64,000 nt of DNA from Trigonopsis variabilis. Its lineage: Eukaryota > Ascomycota > Trigonopsidomycetes > Trigonopsidales > Trigonopsidaceae. This document shows, one piece after another, positions 43,143-53,539 of this stretch (position 1 is the first letter of the stretch; each line of letters opens with the position of its first letter). Where the stretch lies: the NCBI GenBank assembly GCA_003707065.3, contig PPXM03000003.1:744001-808000 (forward strand), given 5' to 3'. Below the pieces are notes generated by a model. It was not told the DNA's origin, ran no database searches, and saw only the letters and a list, made by a program, of their open reading frames with translations. The position numbers and the translations under genes are program-made.

Positions 43143-44951
43143 ATGCCTGAACTTGCAAATATTATGCTTGAACCAATCAAGCGGCGCCATACATTTCTAT
43201 TTCCCTTCAAGGAAGGAGATGCGGTTGAGAACTTTCGCTTTGCAAGCTCGAAATTTCCATCTACTGTCCAGATCGGGTCCTCATTAACATTCCAGGCTCC
43301 AATTGATAAGATCTATATCGATGAATTTGACTCTCTACGTCATGACAGGTTCACCTTTCCTGCGAGTCGATTGCCAAAACCGGTGAGGTGCCTAGCATGA
43401 ACCAAGTTCTAATCCTAGATCCAAGCCCTTTTGACGACCTATAAATCTTTCGATGTCTACTGGTCTTCACCGGAGACAGTTTTGGATCGAGTCCCTTTTG
43501 TTAGTCCATATTCTCCTGGGCTCTACGTGGTAGTGGAGCCTACGACTAATCTTCGTTGGCATCAATTAATACCTTGGCTAGAAACCGTAGGTGCGACTGG
43601 ACTGGGTGATTCAAATGAGTTTGTTCAATTAGGCGATAAACGTCACCTTTTCTACCAACTTACTGGTAATCCGCAAAACTTTGCCGTCACCTTGGATGCC
43701 AAATTTTGTGATACGGATGTCTGTACAGATCAAATACACGAGCTATACTATGCTGATGCTTATTCTATTCATTATCAACAACCACGGGATGATTCTGAAC
43801 CTCAATTGATTGTCGAAGCGTTGTGGAAAGACCGGCATCGAATTAGAGACTCTGACCTTGGCCCTTCGGGTCCAGGCAATGGTATGAGGAGGTTGGTTCG
43901 GGAGGGCGATCAGACTTTAGAACTAGGGGTCCTCAGTGTCAACCCCGGTTGGCAGGATCGTTCAGAAGTCATCCTCGTTGGTCGTTTGTGGTTCTTCGAT
44001 GATAAATTTGATAACAACACTAGTCCTATTGAACAAGAGGCAGAGAACACCCTCTTTAGCGTCAACCCCAGACATTTGCCTTTGGCATACTCAGGGTCCC
44101 ACAACATCTTCGACGAAAAGTTTGCACGGTCTTCGACTGGTAATTATCGTTGGCATATTGCCCTCCCGCAAGGTTTTCATCCCCATTTACATCTTGTTCT
44201 CGATCGCATACCTTCCAGGCCTCTCAAGACCTGTTTTGAAAATGATCGTTGTCATTTACTCGCCATGCTGACTCTACCAAAGCACATTTTTATTGATAAA
44301 TATCAAATTGCAGGCCTTGCTGCTGAGCGAACTAATCCTATTGCTGGTATAAAGTCTCTCTATCCTGGTGACCCAGACCTCGAAGCCCCCGACTGGCTAG
44401 AATCTCAATGGGGAAGCTTGGCAATCTTGGAAATTGATCTTGAAGCCTTGAAGCACCAGTCTGGCCATGAATTTACGATCGATATCCCTCTTCACCTCCG
44501 ATATGGTGACCCTTCGAGTGATAGCTTTGCTTCTTTAGAGGGCCCTCATCGTTTCGAATGGCTAGCGTGGCCCACTGTGTTTTGGGCCTGCGATAGGTCT
44601 AATAAACGAAACGGGGATCTAATGGCTGACTGGGCTACCGTGCTCGACTCCAACCCCTTTCGCGAGGGCGATGGCATCTTTGAGCAGCTGACTAAAAACC
44701 TCTTTCCTGCGGACACAACATTCCACCACTTGAACCCACATCCTCTGCCTGAAAATCTTGCTTCCCAAAAGGCCTGGAGTCTTTTGAGTATCGATGTTCC
44801 TGTCGTCTACTTACAAGACTGGTCTCTTGTACAGAACTGGACAATTGCCGTGGTTCTTTTCGGCTTTTTGATCGTTGCCGCAAAGTTAATACATGTTCTT
44901 TACCGATCACTATTCGCGCCGTCGCCTCCTCCTAGTAAGAAAAAGCAGTGA
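43143..44951 (+). CDS. PBN1: Pbn1/PIG-X, GPI mannosyltransferase I subunit
   Basis: ER membrane partner of Gpi14 that stabilises the enzyme adding the first mannose to GPI anchors. Two exons, 43143-43382 and 43419-44951 (36-nt intron), giving 590 residues. The PIG-X domain is in the C-terminal half: LPQGFHPHLHLVLDRIPSRP, HLLAMLTLPKHIFIDKYQIA, LEAPDWLESQWGSLAILEID and IDIPLHLRYGDPS. A single membrane segment near the end (LVQNWTIAVVLFGFLIVAAK) with a short basic tail (PSKKKQ) gives type I topology, and the KKKQ end resembles a dilysine ER-retrieval signal. No clear signal peptide at the start. Confidence 0.85.
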
Positions 44952-45109
44952 GTTTAACGTTTGTATATAGTATGGTTGTGCCCGGGTTACTACGCGAGCC
45001 CAGCGTAACGTCGATGCCCTCCATCTTTGCCATGAAGCCAAACTCCCAACGTGACCTCATCTCTCGTCGTTACGTAACCGGAGAATTGTTTTGATCTTCT
45101 CGGGCCAAC

Positions 45110-45823
45110 ATGTCAGTTTTGTTCTCTTCTCGACTGTATTCGCATGCTACTCGCAAGCCTGTTCTCCGTGCCTGTTCGAGATCCTTGGCAACGTCATCGA
45201 TTCACGTCCGATCTAGGACGCTTCACTGGTTAGTTGGTGGTGGATTGGTTGGTGGCACAGGGCTAGTCTACTATCATAGGGATTTGATTAAACGGGACTT
45301 ATATAACGAGTTTTGTCGGTTCAGGTCTTCAGTTGATACGATTATTGACGACTTGAAGTTCATGCTCCTGCCGACCTTTTTGTGCGACCGTCGCCCAAGC
45401 TCAGTGCACGCGTCTTCGTCAGACTATGTGACAATTCCACGGGACAGCAAGGAAACCTTTAGCTCGGGTGAGGAGGAAGAGAAAGTTCCAGTTCAGGTCA
45501 AGCGTCACTGGCTTTACCGTCAAGTGACCCTGGGAAGTGCGTTCGGGGCATTTATTGGATATATTAGTGGAGAGGTCGCAAAGATTATCATTGGATTGTC
45601 ACTTTCAGTATTTCTGTTTTTACAGTTTCTGTCAGCTAGAGGATTTATGAAAGGGCCTAGTCCTAAACAATGGGCACATGATCAACAGTTATCGAGAGCT
45701 TCTGAGTATAAGAATGGGACGTTCGATAAGGCCAAAGACGCTCTGACTGCGCTCCTCAAGGTGAACCCTCCGTTCGAAGCGGCTTTTACTCTTGCATTCG
45801 TTATCTGTGCTTTCGCAGCATGA
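45110..45823 (+). CDS. FUN14-domain-like mitochondrial membrane protein
   Basis: 237 residues, no intron. An Arg/Ser-rich N-terminus (LYSHATRKPVLRACSRSLAT) suits a mitochondrial presequence; a glycine-rich hydrophobic stretch (HWLVGGGLVGGTGLVYYH) may be a first membrane span. After an acidic loop comes the FUN14-like core: VTLGSAFGAFIGYISGEVAK followed by the hydrophobic GLSLSVFLFLQFLSARGFM, and a last hydrophobic segment (AAFTLAFVICAFAA). FUN14 proteins (yeast Fun14, animal FUNDC1) sit in mitochondrial membranes; in animals FUNDC1 is a mitophagy receptor. I see no obvious LC3-interacting motif, so that role should not be assumed. Confidence 0.7.
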   Translation: MSVLFSSRLYSHATRKPVLRACSRSLATSSIHVRSRTLHWLVGGGLVGGTGLVYYHRDLIKRDLYNEFCRFRSSVDTIIDDLKFMLLPTFLCDRRPSSVHASSSDYVTIPRDSKETFSSGEEEEKVPVQVKRHWLYRQVTLGSAFGAFIGYISGEVAKIIIGLSLSVFLFLQFLSARGFMKGPSPKQWAHDQQLSRASEYKNGTFDKAKDALTALLKVNPPFEAAFTLAFVICAFAA

Positions 45824-45974
45824 TCGTCAATGACTAAATCATACCGATAGCAGTGAAGACCATGTAGACAGGAAATCTAGTCCCACCCAAGATGATAAGA
45901 CCAAGACTAGCGTATAATCATTGAGTTACGATGGTTACGCAGAGACAGTCATCATAGTAATATTAGCTACCTCC

Positions 45975-47075
45975 TTATTTCTCTCCTGCCAGTCCAGAAA
46001 TGGACAAGTCTCTCATTCCTTGGAGAACCTGTTCAACCTTATTATCTAACTGGCCACTGGCATATTCCTCTCTAGTACTAGCATCCATATATTGTTGTAC
46101 TTGAGCCAATCTCGTATAGCTCTCCGTACAGAAGCGTAACTGGATCTTCACTAGAGCTTCGAAACTTGGGTCAAAATAAGGAACCCTCAGGTCAATTAAC
46201 TGTGGTAACTCTTGGCTTAATTGATTATTAAGCTCATCATAAACTGCCTTTGCAGCCTCCAATTCCTTCTCAGCCCTCGGCAGCTTATGTGGATCATCTG
46301 ATGGTTTTTCAATCAATTTCCTAACCTTTGCCCTCATACCATCGTAATCCAATTGTTTATGAGCTCTTTTCTTGATTGCATCATTGATGTTGGAAAAAAA
46401 GGCACAAAATCGAGATATAGGGTCCAGGACTGTCTCCCTATACGGACCATCTAATGCTTTCACTGTTTCGGCATCTAGCTCTTCAACAGCCGTCAGATAG
46501 TATTTGGAGATTCCATCTCTGGAGCCACTATCTCCGTAAAATGCATCAATAGTTTGAGCTATGCTTGTCTGAGCAGCTGTCATAGCCCTTAATGAGTCCA
46601 AAAATCCTTTGGCTTCCTTTTGAAGCTTATTCGCAGATGCTTCTAGCCTATATAGTTAATCTCTCTCCCTCTTGGCCTCAACTTACGCCCGATACCTCCT
46701 CTCCTCTAGTTCGTATTCACGATCAACTGTCCTCTCAACTCGGCCCGTCTTCATCATGACCTGCCATTAGCGCTGAAATCAAAATCTTTCGAGAGTTCCC
46801 ATGAGCTCCCACTGATCGCTTCATATCCCAGGCCCAATCCATCTCTTAACCCAAAAGAACCATATCCTTGCGAGACTCAATTAAATTTAGCAGTTATAAC
46901 CATAAACTTGAGTGAATATCAACCATCGATATCTTTTAGCCAAACGATCCGAGGTTGCCTCTCGACGATCGGTACCAACCAATCGACCCTCTTAGCGCGA
47001 TATTTATTATCGCCTATCTGTACTCACCGATGTTCCCGCTCTATTGACCGCCTTCTTAAAGCCAGTCCAACTCAT
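45975..47075 (-). CDS. RVS161: BAR-domain amphiphysin-like protein Rvs161
   Basis: Bends membranes in endocytosis and acts with Rvs167. Three exons: 47028-47075, 46687-46760, 45975-46647, giving 264 residues, identical in size to the yeast protein (265). The spliced start reads MSWTGFKKAVNRAGTS, then VMMKTGRVERTVDREYELEE and ANKLQKEAKGFLDSLRAM, as in all Rvs161 proteins; the rest is the coiled BAR domain (YDGMRAKVRKLIEKPSDDPH, LRVPYFDPSFEALVKIQLRF, YTRLAQVQQYM). Intron 1 is 267 nt, much longer than usual here; intron 2 is 39 nt. No SH3 domain, as expected for Rvs161. Confidence 0.95.
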
Positions 47076-47326
47076 TTTCCTTAGTTATTCGCTGTGTTCT
47101 GATAACGTAGTAGCCGAAGGTATCTAGGTAGGGTAAACCATTCGGCCGAGTCGTCGTCAGCTCCAGGGGGCCTTCGGGAGTTCGAAGATCTTTACGTCAG
47201 CAAGCCAAGATTGGACTGAAAACTTCCTACAGAATTTAATAAATGTACAGAGAACATGATTCATGACCTTTTATCCTAGCAGTAGCTAGTGGAACAAACC
47301 AGCCGCCACAGCACTCAAGATGCCCT

Positions 47327-49219
47327 TCAAGTGCCGTGCTCGCCTGCCTCACACACACGAATCTCCCGACCCCATTCTGAATTAAGAACCTGCTTTCCAG
47401 ATATGCGCCGAGATGACACTGGATCAAGGATCGAATAGATCACGTTGCGACATTGCTCACGTTGAAGTTGCTCTATGGGCTCATACCCAGCCTCATCTTT
47501 TCTGCCTTCCAAGTATCGGTCGAAGAACTCGTCCTCACCGCTCTTGGCAAGGCGCCACAAATGCCTTCCAGTTCGCATCGCCATGTAGATCACTCCTGTA
47601 GCCCAGATATCAACCTTTCGAGGGTCGAACTCTTTCTCTGTATATTCTTCGGGAGCAATGTAAGGAGCAGAACCACAGATACCGGAAGTCATGTGGATTT
47701 GAGATTCCCAGGCCATACGGAAACATTCGCCATTGCCAAAATCAGTGATCTTCAAAGCACCATGAGAGGTCAGCAGCAAGTTTTCCGGTTTGAGGTCCCT
47801 GTGCGCGACACCCATCTCATGCATGTAGACTACTCCTCGCATCAATTGCTTGAAGAAGCAATCGGCCTCAGCAGGTTCTAATCCTTGGCCAGAAGCCAGA
47901 ATCAAGGTGTAGAGGTCTCCACCAGAGCAATATTCCATCACCTCGCAGTATTCACCCTTGTCATCTCGGAGAAGGTCCAGGGTATGAATGACATTAGGAT
48001 GCCGAAGAGACGATGAGATACAAAATTCGCTTGTTAATCGCTTTGTATACCGTTTTTCGCTCTCATTGGACTTCCGTCTAAACTCTTTGACCGCATAAAG
48101 CTGTTGTCTCAACGAATTCTTGGGATCAGTTTTATGCGAAATTCTAACCACTCCAAACGCCCCTCTCCCAATCACTTCTTGGCATTTTCCATACTTCTCG
48201 ACGAATGATGCACAACTTGGTGGCTTCGTCAGCGGAGTCCCTGGAGTCTTGGGCAGAGGAGTTCCAAGAGGATTGTCATTGTTCTCCTTCACCCAGTCAT
48301 GTAACAACCACAGATTTTCTCCCTCCATTGCAATTTCTTCTTTTTTCCTTCCCAGTAGATCCTTTAATAAGGTACCTAATCTCTCTTGACGACGGACAGC
48401 CTTTAGGATGTGCTCATGAGTATGATCAGGATGGACGATAAACCTTTTACTAGCAGCGCTTGAAACAACTGAATCTTTGCTCTTATCTTTATCGGTCTCC
48501 CTGTCTTTTTTATCAGCTAACGAAGAAGTTGATCGGGGAGTCTGAAGCCCGAAAAGATGAGAAAGATGGCCATGAGATTGGACAGGAGCTTGAACATCCG
48601 AAGGTGCTCGAGCACGCCCTCCCTTCTTAGACGTCCGCCGAGTCAATGAAGTGACGCTCGGAGCCGGAGTGGCACTTGCAGGCCTTGTCGACGAGTTGAC
48701 ACCTGTAGACGCCTCGTGTTCAGAGAAGTCGGCAGGTGATGACATTGGAGGACGCCGATCAGGATACAAAAGTGTATCCGCTGACATAGCCTGAGGGATT
48801 ATATTCTTTGCAGGAGGAGGTGAAGGTCTGGCAGTCTCGACCGGGGTGGCAATAGGAACGGGAGAAGGAGTCGAGTTAGAAGTTGAAACATGTAGAGAAG
48901 GACGACTCGCAACTTTGCCAGAAACAACTTCTGTGACTTGGTCCTTCTTCAAAACCGCCGGTGGAACCTGGCTGACAGCTGGACCCAGAAACGGAGAGGG
49001 AGCAGGTGATGGGATATTCCCACCGCTAGAAGCAGCAGATGGGGGAGAATATTGAGACCCCTTGGATTGAGAGAACATCCGAGTAAGTCGAGAAATGGTG
49101 TTAGGCTTCTTAGGGGCGGGTGAAGCTGGAGGAACTTCACCGACAGAGCTGCCTTGAGAGCCTGGTTGTGGGCCCCCGTTAGGGGTGTCCACGATCGAAG
49201 ATCGGGAATCGAGAGCCAC
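47327..49219 (-). CDS. HAL4: Hal4/Sat4-type serine/threonine protein kinase
   Basis: Fungus-specific kinase of the NPR/Hal family; Hal4 and Hal5 stabilise the potassium transporter and other nutrient transporters. A long Ser/Pro-rich N-terminus is followed by the kinase domain: VIGRGAFGVVRISHK (P-loop), VKEFRRKS (VAIK lysine), HRDLKPENLLL, the family-typical DFGNGE in place of DFG-x-S, CGSAPYIAPEEY and VDIWATGVIYMAM. The end ISGKQVLNSEWGREIRVCEA plus AGEHG is the clade's C-terminal signature. The frame is open to 49219 and the upstream codons look coding (APKKPNTISRLTR), but the first in-frame ATG is at 49078; the true start may be in an undetected exon (a CTAAC plus CCAG acceptor-like pair lies at 49160-49185). 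Confidence 0.9.
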   Translation of the reverse strand: MALDSRSSIVDTPNGGPQPGSQGSSVGEVPPASPAPKKPNTISRLTRMFSQSKGSQYSPPSAASSGGNIPSPAPSPFLGPAVSQVPPAVLKKDQVTEVVSGKVASRPSLHVSTSNSTPSPVPIATPVETARPSPPPAKNIIPQAMSADTLLYPDRRPPMSSPADFSEHEASTGVNSSTRPASATPAPSVTSLTRRTSKKGGRARAPSDVQAPVQSHGHLSHLFGLQTPRSTSSLADKKDRETDKDKSKDSVVSSAASKRFIVHPDHTHEHILKAVRRQERLGTLLKDLLGRKKEEIAMEGENLWLLHDWVKENNDNPLGTPLPKTPGTPLTKPPSCASFVEKYGKCQEVIGRGAFGVVRISHKTDPKNSLRQQLYAVKEFRRKSNESEKRYTKRLTSEFCISSSLRHPNVIHTLDLLRDDKGEYCEVMEYCSGGDLYTLILASGQGLEPAEADCFFKQLMRGVVYMHEMGVAHRDLKPENLLLTSHGALKITDFGNGECFRMAWESQIHMTSGICGSAPYIAPEEYTEKEFDPRKVDIWATGVIYMAMRTGRHLWRLAKSGEDEFFDRYLEGRKDEAGYEPIEQLQREQCRNVIYSILDPVSSRRISGKQVLNSEWGREIRVCEAGEHGT

Positions 49220-49857
49220 GATGATATAGAGTCAAACTGGCGTGACCAGAGGTCGACGCACCTAGAAAGCGGACAAAAAGTTGAAAAGTGTGAGTTGAAA
49301 GGAGGAGGAATTTTCTGGCGTTGCCAGGAGCCCACCACAAGTATGAAACACGTGACGTGTGTCCATGAGGAACCAGGTCCCAGGGCGCCGAACGTTACAT
49401 GCCTCAATGTATCCCTTAGTAATTTACATCAGCTCTCATTGCAAGCCTTCCTATGCAGTCTAAGTCATCTATTATGGACGAAAAGTAAACTTATATCTAT
49501 TTGAGTCGTCGTACCGTTCGAGATAAATCCCGCACAGCAACAGAGTGATCTGCGAATAGAGACACTATCCCTCTTTTATGTGTATTAGTATCACTCTATA
49601 TATGTAATCTCCACAGGTGGACAGAGTCTCTTAAACGCAGCCAGGCATCACCTCGGCTCTATCGCTCCGGCTCTACCGATGACGTCTATAGAACATTAAT
49701 TAAGAGATTGTATGACTCAAAATTATGACGTGACAATAGCTAGCCGTGCATGGCACGTAGAAGCTTAAGTCAGAAAAGAAGCTCCTCTTTCGCTCGATCC
49801 GGAACCGTAAGTTTTTGCAATAAATATTGAGCTTAGAATTAAATCTAATCACCAAGA
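49220..49857. promoter_or_regulatory. Upstream region of the HAL4-type kinase
   Basis: 638 bp between two minus-strand kinase genes. Probably HAL4 promoter plus the 3' UTR of the CaMKK-like gene. A CACGTG-like CACGTGACGTG run lies at 49350-49358. No coding frame of note. Confidence 0.4.
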
Positions 49858-51854
49858 TTATCCTAAGCCTAATTTTAAAGCAACCAGCGTAGAAAGATCG
49901 GGTTTTCGACCTGTAGTTTCATCGCCATCGCAAGAACCCAAATGTCGAGCAGATGTACATGGCGACGACGCTGGAGTGCTTCGGGTTTCTGAGTCATCTC
50001 TTGAATCTTTCGAGTTCAAACTCTCTGCCGAGATGCGCGCTTGATCAGGACCTGATGTGACGAAACCATCGGCTTGTGTTCTAGGCGATTTACACGACCC
50101 TTCACTGCCATTGTCAGCAGGGAAACTAGATGAGCAGAGTTTCGACCGACCATGGATAGGAGAAGGTTGTCGAGTGACAGATTTTTCTGCTTCAACATGC
50201 TCCACCGCTGTATCAATATCAGCTTGAGTAAGAGGACCAGAGTCGTCTTTGATATTCTCCTCTTCTGGCAACAGCATGTCACTACCATGCAGAGTAATCC
50301 AAGGATGGTTACGTAGGCTTCGCATATCCAGTCGCTTATCGGGATCTTTAGCCAAAAGGGATTGAATCAGGTCCGAAAGGTCGCGATTGACATAAGAGGG
50401 GATCTCTACTTCTTCTTCGAGAATAGCATCATACATTTCCCAGACGTTGTCGCGGACAAACGGGAGACGGCCAAAGGCAAAACAATAGAGCACAACACCC
50501 ATAGACCATATATCGGCAGCTTTGCCGGAGGCTTTGCGAGCACTTTTAGCAGACATGCCACATAATTCCGGAGCCATGAACGCCGGGCTACCTGCTGATG
50601 TCGTGACGAAGAAATCATTCCCCTTTTCAAACATTTCGGATACCCCAAAATCAGCAATCTTAAGGGTATCATCCTGAGCCAGCAGGAGATTATCCGGTTT
50701 TATATCACGATGTACTATACCATGTGCATGAAGATATTCGATGCCCAGCATCAAATCTCGGAAATAAAGTCGACACTTGCCCAAGTCAAGTCCACCATAA
50801 TTTGTGTGGTCGTTTGCCGCTCTGCCAGTCGAAAACTGAAGAGGACTACTTCCACCTGAATCTAATGTGATTTTCATACTAACGCCTTTGGCACAGTATT
50901 CGAAAACCATATATAAGGTATCCCCTCTAGGTTCGTCAAGTACTTCGATCAATTTAACAATATTGACGTGATGTAACTTCTTCATTATAGCAACCTCCTG
51001 CTTCATTAAGTCCAAAGGGTTTTTCTCTTCCATATCAATTGTTTCCCTTCGCTTTTGTCGTCCTCGTTGGCGCAAAAGAGCTGACCGTTTCAATCGTCGA
51101 AGACTTGCCTTTGAGAATTCTTTGATAGCCTTAAGTTAGTGCTGCATTCCTTTAATATGATGCTGGCTTTCATTGATCAAGTAAGAAGACTATTCTATAT
51201 CAGAGAGCAGACGCCATAAACAAGAAAGAGTTTTCTGTAAAACATCTAAATAGAAGCGAATGAATAACTGAAGATAATCAAAATATAAGTGATACATATT
51301 GGACAGGATTCATAAAATCAGAGGATTTTCGTTATAGCGCCAACAAAAAATGGTCCAAGAATAGGATGCCGCCCTGGCCATATGAGAGATAAATACTTAC
51401 AACTTCTTCGCCCGTTAAGATGTCCGTAGCAAGATAGACTGATCCAAATGATCCTCGACCGATTTCATGTCGAATTTCATACTGGTTTAGCTTCCATATT
51501 CCATTATCGTAATTGGATGAAGCATTTAAAGTTTCCTGCCGTCAATAATACAGAAAACACCTCCACACTTACCTTAACTTTTCGTGGGATACTCGGAGCT
51601 CTATAATGTTGACGATTAGGAGAAAGAAGAGGGCGAAAGGAGAAGTCATTGAGGACTTGAGCCGACGGTTTCTTGATTTCTGAATCATTATCCAAAAGAA
51701 TTAATTCGGGAGGACGGCGGCGGTTAGCCTGGCCTCCACCAGAAACCATTTTTCCTGCTCCGATAGATGTAAGTGGTGATGATGGGCCTTTGAGAATCTC
51801 AGTGGGCTGTTTGCTTGCCGTGCAGTAGTCGAGATTCGACACACCCATTGACAT
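49858..51854 (-). CDS. CaMKK-like protein kinase (Ssp1/Sak1 class, upstream kinase of AMPK)
   Basis: Fungal CaMKK-type kinases (Ssp1, Sak1, Tos3, CmkC) phosphorylate the activation loop of Snf1/AMPK and CaM kinases. Three exons: 51573-51854, 51401-51535, 49858-51129, giving 562 residues. Exon 2 carries the P-loop (HEIGRGSFGSVYLATD), exon 3 the VAIK lysine (AIKEFSKASLRRLKRS), the basic insert typical of CaMKKs (RQRGRQKRRETIDM), HRDIKPDNLLL, DFGVSEMF, GSPAFMAPELC and WSMGVVLYCFAFGRLPF. The Ser-rich C-terminal tail lacks a clear calmodulin-binding site by eye. The start is uncertain: ATGs at 51893 and 51854 are both in frame. Intron 2 is 271 nt, far above the local norm. Confidence 0.9.
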
Positions 51855-52849
51855 GGAAATTAGTGTTACCGTCCCCACTAAAAAATACTTCAACCAGAGT
51901 TGCTGGTTATAAGGGAATGTCTAAATCTATGGATGTCTCAATAGTTGAATGTGGTAGAAATGTACTTTGGAAAGAAGTTTGCTACGGACATTTTATGAGA
52001 ATGATGTATGTCTCGGAGAGCGTCATTAGTGTCAATAGTCTGCCAGATCAGTTCCGAAATTATATCCCGCTCTACTCTCGAGACAAATGGTTGGCCAACC
52101 TGGTAAGAAACATCTGCTCACCTATCAGATCCTTCGACTCTCGTCTGCCTAGCGATCTGCTTGGCATTGGAAAGGCAAAATGAATTCTAGCAAAAAGCTG
52201 CCTCAGAGCAAAGGCTTGCTTCACTTGCATCCCAAGAGGAACCTTCCGTACTCTAAACCGTCATATATATCGTTCCACAAGATCAACAACTAACAGGTCA
52301 TAGCTATTTAACTGGGCTACAAATGGTTAGTTATCTGGCTGAGTTGTAATGCGTATCTTCGTGGAAGGATATGAAACGACGTTTTTTAGAAGATCGAAAA
52401 ACATATAGTAGTTTGCATATATGGAGTGAAATCATGTACGTCCAATACGACTTATTTTAAAGGAAGACGTGGGGCGAACTATGGATCGGGACAGTAAGAA
52501 GATGTTCACTTTCACCGGCCCGAGTGTCAAAGCCTATTAAATCCATCAGCCCGAAGAAGCCGGGAGCTTGAAAACTTGTTCCACCTAAATGAGAAATCTA
52601 ATGGATACATTTAGGTATTGCATTTATGATATATCTCAAAGTTTCCATTGTTTATATTATAAGTTGTGCAATAAATGACCATTGTTGGGCTTATACGGTC
52701 GATCTTATGTCATACAGGGTATTCGCCTCAAGCTTTTGACTCAGCTGTGGAGGGCTGACTACCCATCTGAGCTTTAATCCATTAAACATTACCTAAACAC
52801 TGCTATTCTTGTACTATCTGTTAAATGGCTCACAGATCATAGAGGATCT
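51855..52849. other. Upstream of CaMKK gene and left flank of the transposon island
   Basis: About 1 kb without a supported gene. The part next to 51855 should be the kinase promoter; from about 52200 the DNA may already belong to the Mutator-like element, but I could not find its terminal inverted repeat by eye. Confidence 0.35.
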
Positions 52850-52857
52850 CGGATGAG

Positions 52858-53510
52858 ATGTGGCGGAGGGTGTTCTTCCCAATGCAGAATCAGTTTCTCT
52901 GGACTATTAGGTCATCTTGTATGCTTGCAACCCCGAAAGGATATCTCATGCCAGATATCCCAGCGACGAGACGACCTTGCGGGCAAAGCACCTACGGATG
53001 CTCTGTTAAGTCAGCTAAGAAAGGCTTCTGGAATAGATTTCGTGCTGATCAATATAGCCGCGTTCGAGCGGTTATGTTTGCCCGTCCTAACTCAATTGGA
53101 TACTTGCAGGAGCGTCCAGAAGTTTTATTATTAGGTGGCAGCTACAAAACCAAAAGATTTGGTGCCATTGCTAGATATCATTGGTATCGATAGGTACAAT
53201 TGGTCTTTCTGCATTACCTTTGCCTTCCTGAGAGGAGAAAGTGCATGGGATTATTTATGGGCTCTTGGGCTGCTCAAATCTCTCTACAAGGCCCGCCGAA
53301 TCAAGGTACCCTCTGTTGTGCTCATTGACTGTGCGGTCGCATACATAAATGCAGTGAATATGTGCTTTCCTGATTCAGTTTCTCTGCTCTGTCTTTAGCA
53401 TGCAAACAAAGCTGTTCTGACAAAATGCCGGCCAGCATTTGTCTCCTCCAAACTCGGTCTAGATCGGTCTAATCACGAGAAAAATGGAGAGCGTTCTTCA
53501 GCCATTGGCA
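52858..53510 (+). mobile_element. Mutator-like (MULE) transposase, left part
   Basis: DNA-transposon relic. Pieces of a MULE transposase in more than one frame: VLLLGGSYKTKRFG (first catalytic Asp region degenerated to Gly), then PLLDIIGIDRYNWSFCITFA, FLRGESAWDYLWALGLLKSL, PSVVLIDCAVAYINAV (second catalytic Asp) and HANKAVLTKCRPAF. The order and spacing are those of the MULE core domain. Frames shift at least once near 53135, and the D of the usual LLLDATY block reads G, so it is inactive. The sequence stops matching near 53510, where the LTR-element relic begins; it resumes at 55033. Confidence 0.85.
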
Positions 53511-53539
53511 GTCTGTCACCTATTCAGTGGACAAGACCA

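Noticed and set aside
51815-52183. 122-codon plus-strand frame opposite and upstream of the CaMKK gene
   Set aside because: Overlaps the kinase's first exon antisense, no recognisable domain.
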